From: Symbiodinium natans
Lineage: Eukaryota; Sar; Dinophyceae; Suessiales; Symbiodiniaceae
Assembly: GCA_905221605.1 (NCBI GenBank)
Contig: CAJNDS010002757.1
Coordinates: forward strand, 554,001 to 618,000
Reading direction: 5' to 3'
Length of the DNA stretch: 64,000 nt
The notes beneath the pieces were generated by a model. That model saw only the letters and a list, made by a program, of their open reading frames with translations, was not told the origin of the DNA and ran no database searches. Positions 19,362 through 31,404 of this stretch are shown here, piece after piece; positions within the stretch are counted from its first letter, which is position 1; every line of letters begins with the position of its first letter. Position numbers and translations under genes: made by a program.

Positions 19362-20131
19362 GTTTAGGGTTTCAAGGGTTTCCGGCTCCGCAATATCTGA
19401 GGCCCAAAAGGGGGCTGCTCAGGGGCTTTCGTGTTCTGGGGTTTTCGGTATTTTGGGTTTGAGGGTGTTAGTGTTTGGGAGTGTCTTTTTGTTCAGGCAT
19501 TTTAGGTTTCTTCGGACCCTAACCCGAAGCCCAAAAACCCTAAACGTGCCTGCCACCCCGTTCACCTCTGGACTCGCTGAGAAAAGTAATGAGAAGGTCC
19601 TCCGGCCGAAGATGTGCCCTGCCGCAGAAAGCTTAAGCCTTCTTCCGAAAACCGCTGCCGATTCTACATCTTTGTATAGTCAAGCTCCGAAAGTGCAGAT
19701 TGCAAGCCTGAAGCATGGTGTTTTCTGCGAAGGCAATTAGGTAAGTTCGGCTTGGGCTCGGCCCAAGAAAAGGTTAACCTTTCCATCATGGTAGGACTCT
19801 GCTGGCTTTGGCTTGGTGGTCTTGGAGTAGGCATGTCTGCAAACTATTAAGCACTTACCAGCGCGCGACCTCAAACCCTCACACCCTAATCCTAAATCCC
19901 TGAGCCCTAAATCTTAAACACCCCTAAGCACCCAGAGCCCTAAACCCCCAAGATTCTAAAACCCTAAACCCCCAGAAGCCCTAAGACCCTAAAAGCCTCA
20001 ACCCATAAACCCCTAAGACCCTAAAAACCCAAAATCCCTTAACCCCTGACACAACCCTAAACCCCTAAGACCCTAAAACCCTAAGCCCCTAAACCCCTAA
20101 GACCCTAAAACCCGAAACCCTAGAAGCCGAG
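19362..20131. other. Probable intron
   Basis: G-rich at the start; 19540-19740 carries an open frame ending in TAG that reads somewhat like protein (MCPAAESLSLLPKTAADSTS); C-rich CCCTAAGA/CCCCTAAA text runs from 19860 to 20120, right up to the next exon. Confidence 0.35.
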
Positions 20132-20213
20132 GGCTTCAAGGGCTTCACCGCGGGCCAGAAGGCGGCGCCGCCGCCCTTCAATGTGACCTGGCCAGCTGAA
20201 GGAAATCAAAAGG
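20132..20213 (+). CDS. Candidate exon, unrecognised
   Basis: Acceptor AAGCCGAG before 20132; reads GFKGFTAGQKAAPPPFNVTW then PAEGNQK; donor GTTTGGG at 20214. TTTAGGG-type sequence follows at 20225-20310. Confidence 0.45.
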
Positions 20214-20674
20214 GTTTGGGAGTGCAGGGTTTAGGGTTTAGGGTTTAGGGTTTCGGGTTTAGGGTTTAGGGTTTCGGATGTGGAGGGTTTAGGGTTTAGC
20301 GTTGAGGGCTTATAGGGTTTTTGGGTTTCGGACCGAGTTTGTAAGGTTCGTAGGGTTTACTGGGTTCTTAAAGCCACACCTACACCTTCTGCCTTTGGCC
20401 GCTGGCACGACCTAAAACCCTGGTCCTTCTTGCACACCACCCGCAAAACCTTTTGGGATACATGGCAATTCCCCGACCACCTTTGGACCCTCTTTGTAAA
20501 GTGTATTGAAGTTGGTTTCTAACTTTGACGCGTTCTTCATGGTGGGAATTGAGGGCGACAACACTAAACCCTAAAAATGGTTCGGGTGGCCTGTGAAAGC
20601 TCACAGCGGGGGGGAAACGAAATCGAGCACCAACGTCGGTGCGCCATATCCACATACTATTTACTGCCGGACAA
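20214..20674. other. Unassigned sequence
   Basis: TTTAGGG-type start (20225-20310), then 300 bp with open frames on both strands and no convincing exon. Confidence 0.25.
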
Positions 20675-21720
20675 CCTAAGCCTTAAACCTTAAACCTTAA
20701 ACCCTGACCCTAAACCCTAAACTAAACTCTAAACCCTAAACCCTACACCCTCAACCCCCAAACCCTAAACCCTAAACCCCAAACCCCTAAACCCCTAAAC
20801 CCCTAAACCCCTAAACCCCTAAACCCCTAAACCCCTAAACCCCTAAACCCCTAAACCCCTAAACCCCTAAACCCCTAAACCCCTAAACCCCTAAACCCCT
20901 AAACCCCTAACCCCCCTAAACCCCTAACCCCTAAACCCCTAAACCCCTAAACCCCTAAACCCCTAAACCCCTCAACCCTAAACCCCTAAACCCCTAAACC
21001 CCTAAACCCTACCCCTAACCCTAAACCCCTAAACCCCTAAACCCCCTAAACCCCTCAACCCATAAACCCCAACCCCAAACCCTAAACCCTAACCGCAAAC
21101 CCTAAACCCGAAACCCTAACCCTGACCCGAAACCCTACAACGCCTAAACCCTAAACCCTACACCTCAACCTCAACGCTCAACCCCTCAACCCCAACCCTA
21201 AACCCCAAACCCCTAAACCCCTAAACCCCGAACCCCTAACCCCTAACCCCTAAACCCTAAACCCTAAACCCTAAACCCTAAACCCTAAACCCTAAACCCT
21301 AAACCCTAAACCCTAAACCCTAAACCCTAAACCCTAAACCCTAAACCCTAAACCCTAAACCCTAAACCCTAAACCCTAACCCCTACACCCTAACCCATAA
21401 ACCCTAAACCCCTAAACCCCTAAACCCCTAAACCCCCTAACCCTAAACCCCTAAACCCCTACCCCTAAACCCCTAAACCCCTAAACCCCTAACCCCTAAA
21501 CCCCGAACCCCTAAACCCCTAAAACCCCTAAACCCCTAAACCCTAAAACCCCGAAACCCCTAAACCCCTAAACCCCTAAACCCCTAACCCCTAACCCCTA
21601 AACCCTAAACCCCTACTCCCCTAATCCCCTAAACCCCTAAACCCCTAAACCCCTAAACCCCTAAACCCCTAAACCCCTAAACCCCTAAACCCCTAAACCC
21701 CTAAACCCCTAAACCCCTAA
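20675..21720. repeat. 1-kb CCCTAAA/CCCCTAAA array
   Basis: The longest telomere-like tract here. CCCTAAA units at the left become pure CCCCTAAA (20775-20905), then mixed forms, a pure CCCTAAA block (21245-21380), then CCCCTAAA again to 21720. Blocks of identical variants indicate local amplification. All units are in C-rich orientation. Confidence 0.97.
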
Positions 21721-21769
21721 GTACGTAGGACCTTTCTGCTCTATTTGGCTTTGCTCTCTGCCTGACTAA

Positions 21770-24700
21770 CTTTTCAGGATTTTAAGGATTTTAAAGATTT
21801 TAAAAAGGCTTTAAAATCCTTAAAACCCTTAAAGTTTTTGGAAAATCCATTTCCTAAAACTTTAAGGATTTTAAGGGTTTTAAGGCCTTTTTAAAATCTT
21901 TAAAATCCTTAAAGTTTTTGGAAAATCCATTTCCAAAACTTTTAAGGATTTTAAGGGTTTTAAGGCCTTTTTAAAACCTTTAAAATCCTTAAAATCCTTA
22001 AAGTTTTTGGAAAATCCATTTCCAAAAATTTTAAGGATTTTAAGGATTTTAAGGATTTTAAGGATTTTAAAGATTTTAAAGGGGTCCCCGGAGTTCCCGG
22101 AGGCCCAGGAGACCCCGGGCCACCTTTTTAAAATCTTTAAAACCTTAAATAAAATCTGAAAATCCTTAAAGTTTTTGGAAAATCCATTTCCTAAAACCTT
22201 TCAAGTATTTTATAGGGTTTTTAAGGCCTTTTAAAAACTTTTAAAGCCTTAAAATCCTAAAGTTTTTGGAAAATCCATTTCCAAATTTTAAGGATTTTAA
22301 GGATTTTAAGATTTTAAAAGATTTTAAAGGGGTCCCGGAGGCCCATGAGCCCCGGCCACCTTTTAAAATTCTTTAAACCTTTAAATCTTTACAATTCCTT
22401 ACAGTTTTTGGAAAATCCATTTCCTAAACTTTAAGGGTTTTAAGGGTTTTAAGGCCTTTTTAAAACCTTTAAAATCCTTAAAATCCTTAAAGTTTTTGGA
22501 AAATCCACTTCCAAAAATTTTAAGGGTTTTAAGGGTTTTAAGGATTTTAAGGATTTTAAAGATTTTAAAGGGGTCCCGGAGGCCCAGGAGCCCCGGGCCA
22601 CCTTTTAAAATCTTTAAAACCTTTAAAATCTTTAAAATCCTTAAAGTTTTTGGAAAATCCATTTCCTAAAACTTTAAGGATGTTAAGGGTTTTAAGGCCT
22701 TTTTAAAACCTTTAAAATCCTTAAAATCCTTAAAGTTTTTGGAAAATCCATTTCCAAAAATTTTAAGGATTTTAAGGATTTTAAAGATTTTAAAGGGGTC
22801 CCGGAGGCCCAGGAGCCCCGGGCCACCTTTTAAAATCTTTAAAACCTTTAAAACCTTTAAAATCCTTAAAGTTTTTGGAAAATCCATTTCCTAAAACTTT
22901 AAGGGTTTTAAGGGTTTTAAGGCCTTTTTAAAACCTTTAAAATCCTTAAAATCCTTAAAGTTTTTGGAAAATCCATTTCCAAAAATTTTAAGGATTTTAA
23001 GGATTTTACGGATTTTACGGATTTTAAAGATTTAAAGGGGTCCCGGAGGCCCAGGAGCCCCGGGCCACCTTTTAAAATCTTTAAAACCTTTAAAATCTTT
23101 AAAACCCTTAAAGTTTTTGGAAAATCCATTTCCTAAAACTTTAAGGATTTTAAGGGTTTTAAGGCCTTTTTAAAACCTTTAAAATCCTTAAAATCCTTAA
23201 AGTTTTTGGAAAATCCACTTCCAAAAAGTTTAAGGATTTTAAGGATTTTAAAGATTTTAAAGGGGTCCCGGAGGCCCAGGAGCCCCGGGCCACCTTTTAA
23301 AATCTTTAAAACCTTTAAAATCTTTAAAATCCTTAAAGTTTTTGGAAAATCCATTTCCTAAAACTTTAAGGATTTTAAGGGTTTTAAGGCCTTTTTAAAA
23401 CCTTTAAAATCCTTAACATCCTTAAAGTTTTTGGAAAATTCCATTTCCAAAAATTTTAAGGATTTTAAGGATTTTAAAGATTTTAAAGGGGTCCCGGAGG
23501 CCCAGGAGCCCCGGGCCACCTTTTAAAATCTTTAAAACCTTTAAAATCTTGAAAATCCTTAAAGTTTTTGGAAAATCCATTTCCTAAAACTTTAAGGATT
23601 TTAAGGGTTTTAAGGCCTTTTTAAAACCTTTAAAATCCTTAAAACCCTTAAAGTTTTTGGAAAATCCAATTCCAAAAGTTTTAAAGATTTTAAGGATTTT
23701 AAGGACTTTAAAGATTTTAAAGGGGTCCCGGAGGCCCAGGAGCCCCGGGCCACCTTTTAAAATCTTTAAAACCTTTAAAATCTTTAAAACCCTTAAAGTT
23801 TTTGGAAAATCCATTTCCTAAAACTTTAAGGATTTTAAGGGTTTTAAGGCCTTTTTAAAACCTTTAAAATCCTTAAAATCCTTAAAGTTTTTGGAAAATC
23901 CACTTCCAAAAATTTTAAGGATTTTAAGGATTTTAAGGATTTTAAAGATTTTAAAGGGGTCCCGGAGGCCCAGGAGCCCCGGGCCACCTTTTAAAATCTT
24001 TAAAACCTTTAAAATCTTTAAAATCCTTAAAGTTTTTGGAAAATCCATTTCCTAAAACTTTAAGGATTTTAAGGGTTTTAAGGCCTTTTTAAAACCTTTA
24101 AAATCCTTAAAACCCTTAAAGTTTTTGGAAAATCCATTTCCAAAAGTTTTAAAGATTTTAAGGATTTTAAGGACTTTAAAGATTTTAAAGGGGTCCCGGA
24201 GGCCCAGGAGCCCCGGGCCACCTTTTAAAATCTTTAAAACCTTTAAAATCCTTAAAATCCTTAAAGTTTTTGGAAAATCCATTTCCTAAAACTTTAAGGA
24301 TTTTAAGGGTTTTAAGGCCTTTTTAAAACCTTTAAAATCCTTAAAATCCTTAAAGTTTTTGGAAAATCCATTTCCAAAAATTTTAAGGATTTTAAGGATT
24401 TTAAGGATTTTAAAGATTTAAAGGGGTCCCGGAGGCCCAGGAGCCCCGGGCCACCTTTTAAAATCTTTAAAACCTTTAAAATCTTTAAAACCCTTAAAGT
24501 TTTTGGAAAATCCATTTCCTAAAACTTTAAGGATTTTAAGGGTTTTAAGGCCTTTTTAAAACCTTTAAAATCCTTAAAATCCTTAAAGTTTTTGGAAAAT
24601 CCATTTCCAAAAATTTTAAGGATTTTAAGGATTTTAAATGGGCCTCCAGAAAGGCGCGGCTCGATTTGGCCAAATTTTGCCGGGCAGGCTCCGGGCAAAA

Positions 24701-25090
24701 TTTGGCCCGGAGCCTGTCCGGCAAAATTTGGCCAAATCGAGCCGCGCATTTCTCATCGCATACGAAGAGCAACCCGATTTGGCCAAATTTTGCCCGGAGC
24801 CTGCCCGGCAAAATTTGGCCAAATCGAGCCGCGACCTTCTGGAGGCCCGAAATTATTTAACTTCAAAATACTTAACATCCTTAAAGTTTTTGGAAAATCC
24901 CTTTCCAAAAATTTTGTGGATTTTAAAGATTTTAAAGGGGTCCTGGAGGCCTAGGGGCACCGGGCCACCTTTTAAAATCTTTTAAAATCCTTAAAACCTT
25001 TAAAATCCTTAAAACCCTTAAAGTGTTTGGAAAACTTTAAGGGTTTTTAAGGATTTTAAGGAATTTAAGGAATCCAAAAGATTTAAAAAA
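21770..25090. repeat. ~230-bp satellite array
   Basis: About 12 copies of a unit 224-242 bp long. Each unit has an AT-rich part made of TTTTAAGGAT/CCTTAAAATC stretches, the string TTTTTGGAAAATCCATTTCC twice, and a GC-rich core (GGTCCCGGAGGCCCAGGAGC, cores near 22570, 22795, 23037, 23266, 23490, 23728, 23957, 24189, 24422). The minus strand of most units gives a 70-76-codon frame rich in Leu, Lys and Ile; I treat these as by-products of the repeat. The outer copies are more diverged. Confidence 0.9.
24641..24846. mobile_element. 206-bp nested palindrome inside satellite (MITE-like)
   Basis: GGCCTCCAGAAAGG at the left end is mirrored by an inverted CCTTCTGGAGGCC at the right. The arms continue as GCGGCTCGATTTGGCCAAAT. 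A second dyad (24654-24750) uses the same arm sequence, so the element is a palindrome within a palindrome. It interrupts a satellite unit that is otherwise like its neighbours. No transposase, so if mobile it is non-autonomous. Confidence 0.6.
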
Positions 25091-25139
25091 GAGCCGCCCA
25101 AAGAAGTTTAATCATCTAATTTAGGAATTTAAGGAAAAC

Positions 25140-25885
25140 CTAAACCCTAAGCTCCTAAGCTTCTAAGCGCCTGGGCGCCTAAGCGCCTACCCCTCAAACT
25201 GAAACCCTCAAACCCTAATTCCTAAGGTCCTCAGCTCCTAAGCGCCTAAACTCCTAAGCGTCTACCCCCTAAATCCTGTAACCCGAAACCCTTAAACCCT
25301 AAACCCTAAGCTCCTAAGCTCCTAAGCGCCTAAGCTCCAAAGCGCCTACCCCCTAAATCCTCAAACTACCCTAAACCAAAACCATAAACTCCTAAGCTCT
25401 TAAGCTCCTCAGCGCCTAAGCGCCTACCCCATAGACCCTTAAACCTTACACCCTAAACCCTAAGCTCCTAAGCTCCTAAGCGCCTAGGCGCCTGCCCCCT
25501 AAAACCTTAAGCTCCTAAGCGCGTAAGCTCCGAAGCGCGTACCCCCTAAATCCTCAAAACCTAAACCCTTAAACCCTAAACCCTAAGCTCCTAAGCTCCT
25601 AAGCGTCTAAGCGCCTGCCCCCCCTAAACCCTTCAACCCTCAACCCTAAACCATAAACTCCTAAGCTCCTGAGCGCCTAAGCGCCTACCCCCAAAACCCT
25701 TAAACCTTAAACCCTAAAACCTAGGCTCCTAAGCTCCTAAGCGCCTAGGCGCCTACCCCCTAATCCCTTAAACCCTAAACCCTAAACCTCTTAAGCTCCT
25801 GAGCGCCTAAACACTAACCCCTAAACCCTAAACCCTAAGCTCCTAAGCTCCTAAGCGCCTAAGTGGCTACCCCCTAAACCCTGAG
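25140..25885. repeat. 75-80-bp telomere-derived tandem repeat
   Basis: About nine units of the pattern CCCTAAACCCTAAG, CTCCTAAG (twice), GCGCCTAAGCGCCTACCCCC. The unit mixes telomere-like heptamers with a CTAAGCG-type octamer and is best conserved around its CGCCTACCCC end. Confidence 0.85.
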
Positions 25886-26150
25886 ACCCCGGGACCCCTT
25901 TTATCATTGAAAAATCCTTGCCTTCTTCTCTGCTGAGTATTTTCTAAAGTTTAAGGATTTTACGGCTTTTAGTACTTGAATGGATCTTTCGTTTTTGAAG
26001 TTGAGGGCACCCTATGGTTTACCAATGACCTTTGCTAGGGTTTGCAAAAAACTTCGCTTTAAAGTAACGGGCACGCCAGGGTTTACAGAAAACCTTTCCG
26101 TTGTGATTAATTTGGTGTTTTAAGCAAATTGTGCAAGCGTACGTCTGCGA
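25886..26150. repeat. Diverged ~60-65-bp repeat, left flank
   Basis: Contains about two diverged copies of a unit with GGGCAC.CCAGGGTTTACAG followed by AAACTTTCG. Related copies lie on the other side of the 41-bp array (27405-27650). Confidence 0.5.
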
Positions 26151-26179
26151 TAGGAATGTTTGAGTTATTGCTCTTGCCA

Positions 26180-27415
26180 GTCTTCGAGGGGTCAAAACGT
26201 TCTGGGTCTGAAGGCTGGGCCCCTCGAGAGGTCAAAAAGTACTTGGTCTTAAGGCTGGGGCCCCTCGAGGGGTCAAAAATGTTTGGTCTTAAGGCTGGGT
26301 TCTGGAGGGGTCAAACAGCTGTTGGTCTTAAGGCTGGGCCCTTCGAGGGGTCAAAGCGTTCTGGGTTTTAAGGCTGGGCCCCTCGAGGGGTCAAAGCGTT
26401 CTTGGTCTTAAGGCTGGGACCCTCGAGGGGTCAAACATCTTCTTCGTCTTAAGGCTGGGCCCCTCGAGGGGTCAAAGAGTATTTGGTCTTAAGGCAACAA
26501 GTTTTTGGTCTTAAGGCTGGGCCCCTGGGGTCTTAAGGCAGGGCCCCTCGAGGGGTCAAAGCGTTCTGGTTTTTAAGGCTGGGCCCCTCGAGGGGTCAAA
26601 AAGTTGTTGGTCTTGAGGCTGGGCCCTTCGAGGGGTCAAAGCGTTCTGGGTTTTAAGGCTGGGCCCCTCGAGAGGTCGAAAGTTCTTGGTCTTAAGGCTG
26701 GGCCCCTCGAGGGGTCCAAAAGTTCTTGGTCTTAAGGCTGGGCCCCATCGAGGGGTCAAACAGTTGTTGGTCTTAAGGCTGGGCCCTTCGAGGGGTGAAA
26801 GCGTTCTGGGTTTTAAGGCTGGGCTTCTCGAGGGGTCAAACAGTTTTTGGTCTTAAGGCTGGGCCCCTCGAGGGGTCAAACATCTTCTTCGTCTTAAGGC
26901 TCGGCCCCTAGAGCCTCGAGAGGTCAAGAGTATTTGGTCTTAAGGCAAAAAGTTGTTGGTCTTAAGGCTGGGCCCCTGGGGTCTTAGGACTGGGCCCCTC
27001 GAGGGGTCAAAAAGTTTTTGGTCTTCAGGCTGGGCCCCTCGAGGGGTCAAAAAGTTTTTGGTCTTAAGGGTGGGCCCTTCGAGGGGTCAAAGCGTTCTTG
27101 GTCTTAAGGCTGGGCCCCTCGAGGGGTCAAAAAGTTCTTGGTCTTACGGCTGGGCCCCTCCAAGGGTCAAAACGTTCGGGGTCTTAAGGCTGGGCCCCCC
27201 CAAGGCGTCAAAGAGTATTTGGTCTTACGGAAAGTTTTTGGTCTTAGGCTGGGCCCCTCGATGGGTCAAACAGTTGTTGGTCTTAAGGCTGGGCCCTTCG
27301 ATGGGTCAAAACGTTCTGGGTTTTAAGGCTGGGCCCCTCGAGGGGTCAAACAGTTTTTTTTTTCTTAAGGCTGGGCCCCTCGAGGGGTCAAAAACTTGTT
27401 GGTCTTAAGGCTGTT
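26180..27415. repeat. ~41-bp tandem array with CCCCTCGAGGGG palindrome
   Basis: Roughly 30 copies of GGTCTTAAGGCTGGGCCCCTCGAGGGGTCAAA plus a variable AGTTNTT segment, described by parts: GGTCTTAAGGCTGGG, then the 12-bp perfect palindrome CCCCTCGAGGGG, then TCAAA. The dyad is kept in most copies while flanks vary; some copies lack it. Open frames exist on both strands because of the repeat. Confidence 0.9.
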
Positions 27416-27655
27416 TTTGAGGATGAGGGCACACCAAGGTGTACAAGAACCCTTTCGTTGTTGAGGTTGAGGACACACTAGGGTTTACAGAAAAACTGAC
27501 GTTTGACGTTACAGGCGCACCAGGTTGAGGGAAAAACGCTTTTCGCTTTTGACATGTTGAGGACATATCAGGCTTCAAATCGGACCTTCGTTAAAAATGA
27601 TGGCACATGAAGGTTTGCAAAACAAAAGCGTTCGTTAACTTTGTTGAATTCTTAC
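27405..27655. repeat. Diverged ~60-65-bp repeat, right flank
   Basis: Three to four diverged copies of the same unit as at 25960-26115 (GAGGACACACTAGGGTTTAC, then AGAAAAAC, then TTCGTT). This suggests that the 41-bp array expanded inside an older tandem repeat. Confidence 0.5.
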
Positions 27656-27930
27656 TTTTCAATCGTTTGAAATATTTAACAGGCTGCAGGAATATCATGA
27701 TGTAAAAAATATCATTGTTTGATGTCTTAGGTCTCCACGCTAAACTGAACAGTTTGAAGTAATGTCATAACTGAAACCGTTTACATCGTTCAGTTAAAGT
27801 GTTCTACGAAATGTTGATATCTTGAGCTTTCCAAATAACAAATACACAGCTGAATTGAAATATTCAAAATGTTTACATTATGGAGCCTCTAAAAGAATCA
27901 AAACACGTTAAATAGGTCGGCGTGTTTCTT
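27656..27930. other. AT-rich unassigned sequence
   Basis: No telomere-like units, no supported open frame. Confidence 0.3.
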
Positions 27931-27934
27931 TTAT

Positions 27935-28230
<296 letters not shown>

Positions 28231-29780
28231 TTTTTTTTACGCGCCATTCAACAGTGAATGAAAGAACAAAGGTAATGACAAGAGAGGAGCAGGAGTTCTC
28301 CTTCAAGAGGGAAATGGAAGCAGAACGTCAAGGATGAGAAGGAAGAGTGAAGGTACTGACAAGAGAGGAATAATATAATATGAAGAGAATTTAATATTAA
28401 ATTTTCAAGTGAGCGCATGAAATAAGCGATCGCGTGAAATTAAATATTAAATGAACGAAACCGAGGATGAAAGAACACTGTGAAGAGAATAATAATATAA
28501 TAAAAGCGACGCAAATGAATGTTCTCTTCTTGGAAATGGGAGGACAGGGCCTTCCTCACAGTCCCATCTTCTCTCAAACCCCTGGGAGGCCCTTTTAGGG
28601 AACCCCTCGGTGCAGCCCCCTGCGAAAACTGCAGGCCCTGGCGGATATTGAAAAGGAGTGTAAATCACTGACAGAACGAGGGAAGGAGAACGACAGACGC
28701 GGAGCAAGAGAGAGAGAAACAGAAAAAAGGAGAGAGAAGCAGCTGTCCTCTCCAAGCTATTTTCAGAGTGACCCCAAAGACTCAGACCGTCCCTTTCTCC
28801 ACTCCCTTTCTGTCCACCATTCATTTTCGCTTGTTGCGTTTTTTTATCGTATCATTCTCAAAGTCTCTCTCCCTCTCTCTCGCCCGCTCTCCCCTTCCTG
28901 TCTCTTCTCCTCTTCATTCTCCTCCCGCTTGCTCCTCCCCATCCCGTGCCCCATTTCTCCTAGCCCCTCCAAGACGTAGGTCAAGGATAAGAGAGGAGAC
29001 GGGAACGACAAGAAAGAAAGAGGGGTTCTCCTTGTTCCGTCTACCTTACTCTTTTTTTGTTCTTAAATTCGAAAGGGGTAGAAAGCGTCTTCCTCTCTCG
29101 CCCCTCTTCCCGATTTGAAGCTCTCTCTGGAAAGCCTCTCATTGGAAACGCCTGTAGGCTCCTGAGAAACAGACGTATGGCAAAGGGCTTTAGAAATAGG
29201 CAGTGAGGAGCACACCTGCAACGAAACGTTCATAAGGACGGATGTAGGTGAGAAGAATGGGGAAACTATAAATATACAGAAAGAATAAGCGCAGACGGAG
29301 AAGGGAGACAGAGCGAGAAACAGAGAAACATAGAGAAGAAGAGAGAAGCAATGAAGTGAATGAAGGAGGAAGTCAGTACAAAAAACAGCCTTTTGCTGCC
29401 TGTTGGCTTTCCCCTCCTCCTGTCTTTATCTGATTGTTTCTTACTGAGGAGGAAGTGGAAGCAGGAAGAGCAAGAATGAAAGACTCTCTCGCTCTCTTCG
29501 TTCCTTTTCTTGTCTTTTAAGGGTATGGGAAGGGGGGTGAGGAAGGGAACAGGAGGGGAGGAGGACACAATGTCACATGGCAGGCTGGGGAAGGGTTGGA
29601 CGCCCGTTGCTTCCAGAAAATTCTGGATGCCCCTGCAGGCCCCCTACAGGCTCCGCGAGGCCCGGAGGCCCCTGAGATACAATAACACTGGGATGGGATA
29701 GGGCCATACTCGTGGCTCTCTCGCTTTCTCTGCTGAAGCCTTCCTCGTCTCCCATGTTCTCTTTCTCGCGCGATTTTTGT
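28231..29780. other. Purine/pyrimidine-skewed unassigned sequence
   Basis: Between microsatellites; contains short GAGAGA and CTCTCT stretches. Frames at 28447-28824, 28768-29118, 29266-29568 and 29510-29701 are Ser/Leu/Pro- or Arg/Glu-biased by composition and lack splice-bounded, protein-like segments. I see no gene. Confidence 0.35.
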
Positions 29781-29881
<101 letters not shown>

Positions 29882-30199
29882 TTTCACTTTCTCTTGTCCC
29901 CTTTTGCCTTCCCTCGCATCATTCCACGCCCTCCCCTTCCCTCCTTTCCGCCCTACCCTTCCCTCCTTTCCGCACCCTTCTCAAATGAGAAAGCAAAAGA
30001 AGGGCGAAGAAAGTAGCGAAAGGACGATTTCGCCCCGCCTATGCCGCTTTCACTCATCCGCTTTCACCCCCTCCCTCGTGCCATGCCCTACACTAAGAGA
30101 AGAATAGGAATGGAAGCGATAAGTGGGAACGCAGAGGAAAAAGGGACTTCTTCTTTTTCATTCAGCTTAGGCATACGTTCTTTCTTTTCACCTCTCACC

Positions 30200-30830
<631 letters not shown>

Positions 30831-31072
30831 TTTCTTTTATGGGCGGTATGTCTGGTATCTCGGCCTGGGCAATCGTGCACGGAGAGAAAACGAAAGCTCT
30901 GAAGTATGATAACGGACATGTCAAGTAAAGGTATATGCAAATTATTTGTTAACCAAGAGCAAAAGCCAAATGGTACATAAGTATGTATATATACATATAT
31001 ATGTATCGATTTAAGTATGGGATAAAGGTAAACAGAGCCCTGCGCCAAATAGAACATAAAGGTCCTTGCCAC

Positions 31073-31328
31073 AAACCCCTAAACCCCTAAACCCCTAAAC
31101 CCCAAACCCCAAACCCCAAACCCTAAACCCTAAACCCCTAAACCCCTAAACCCCTAAACCCCTAAACCCCAAACCCCAAACCCTAAACCCTAAACCCGAA
31201 ACCCTAAACCCTAAACCCGAAACCCGAAACCCTAAACCCTAACCCCTAAACCCCTAAACCCCTAAACCCCTAAACCCCAAACCCCAAACCCTAAACCCTA
31301 AACCCTAAACCCTAAACCCTAAACCCCA
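31073..31328. repeat. CCCTAAA/CCCCTAAA array before an exon
   Basis: Alternating blocks of CCCCTAAA, CCCCAAA, CCCGAAA and CCCTAAA, all C-rich on the plus strand, ending next to the acceptor at 31331. Confidence 0.97.
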
Positions 31329-31331
31329 CAG

Positions 31332-31404
31332 CCCAAGGACCGGTGCTTGGAGGTGTCGGGGCGCTGCGCCCACGCCTGCATGGCCAACCAGCTCTGGGCC
31401 CAGG
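31332..31404 (+). CDS. Cys-containing exon, unrecognised
   Basis: Acceptor CCCCACAG before 31332; reads PKDRCLEVSGRCAHACMANQ then LWAQ; donor GTTTCGGG at 31405. Flanked by CCCTAAA (left) and TTTCGGG/TTTAGGG (right). Confidence 0.55.

Noticed and set aside
20675..21720. True chromosome end
   Set aside because: The array is internal, mixed in variant type, and flanked by other sequence on both sides.
22399..24749. Series of ~75-codon minus-strand ORFs starting MDFPKTLR and rich in Leu/Lys
   Set aside because: They repeat with the ~230-bp satellite, follow from its TTTTAAGG sub-repeats, and have no splice or initiation support. They look like by-products rather than genes.
26953..27408. 151-codon plus-strand ORF
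   Set aside because: Read-through of the 41-bp repeat; open only because the repeat lacks stops in that frame.
26180..27415. CRISPR-like array
   Set aside because: Units are contiguous with no unique spacers and the context is eukaryotic.
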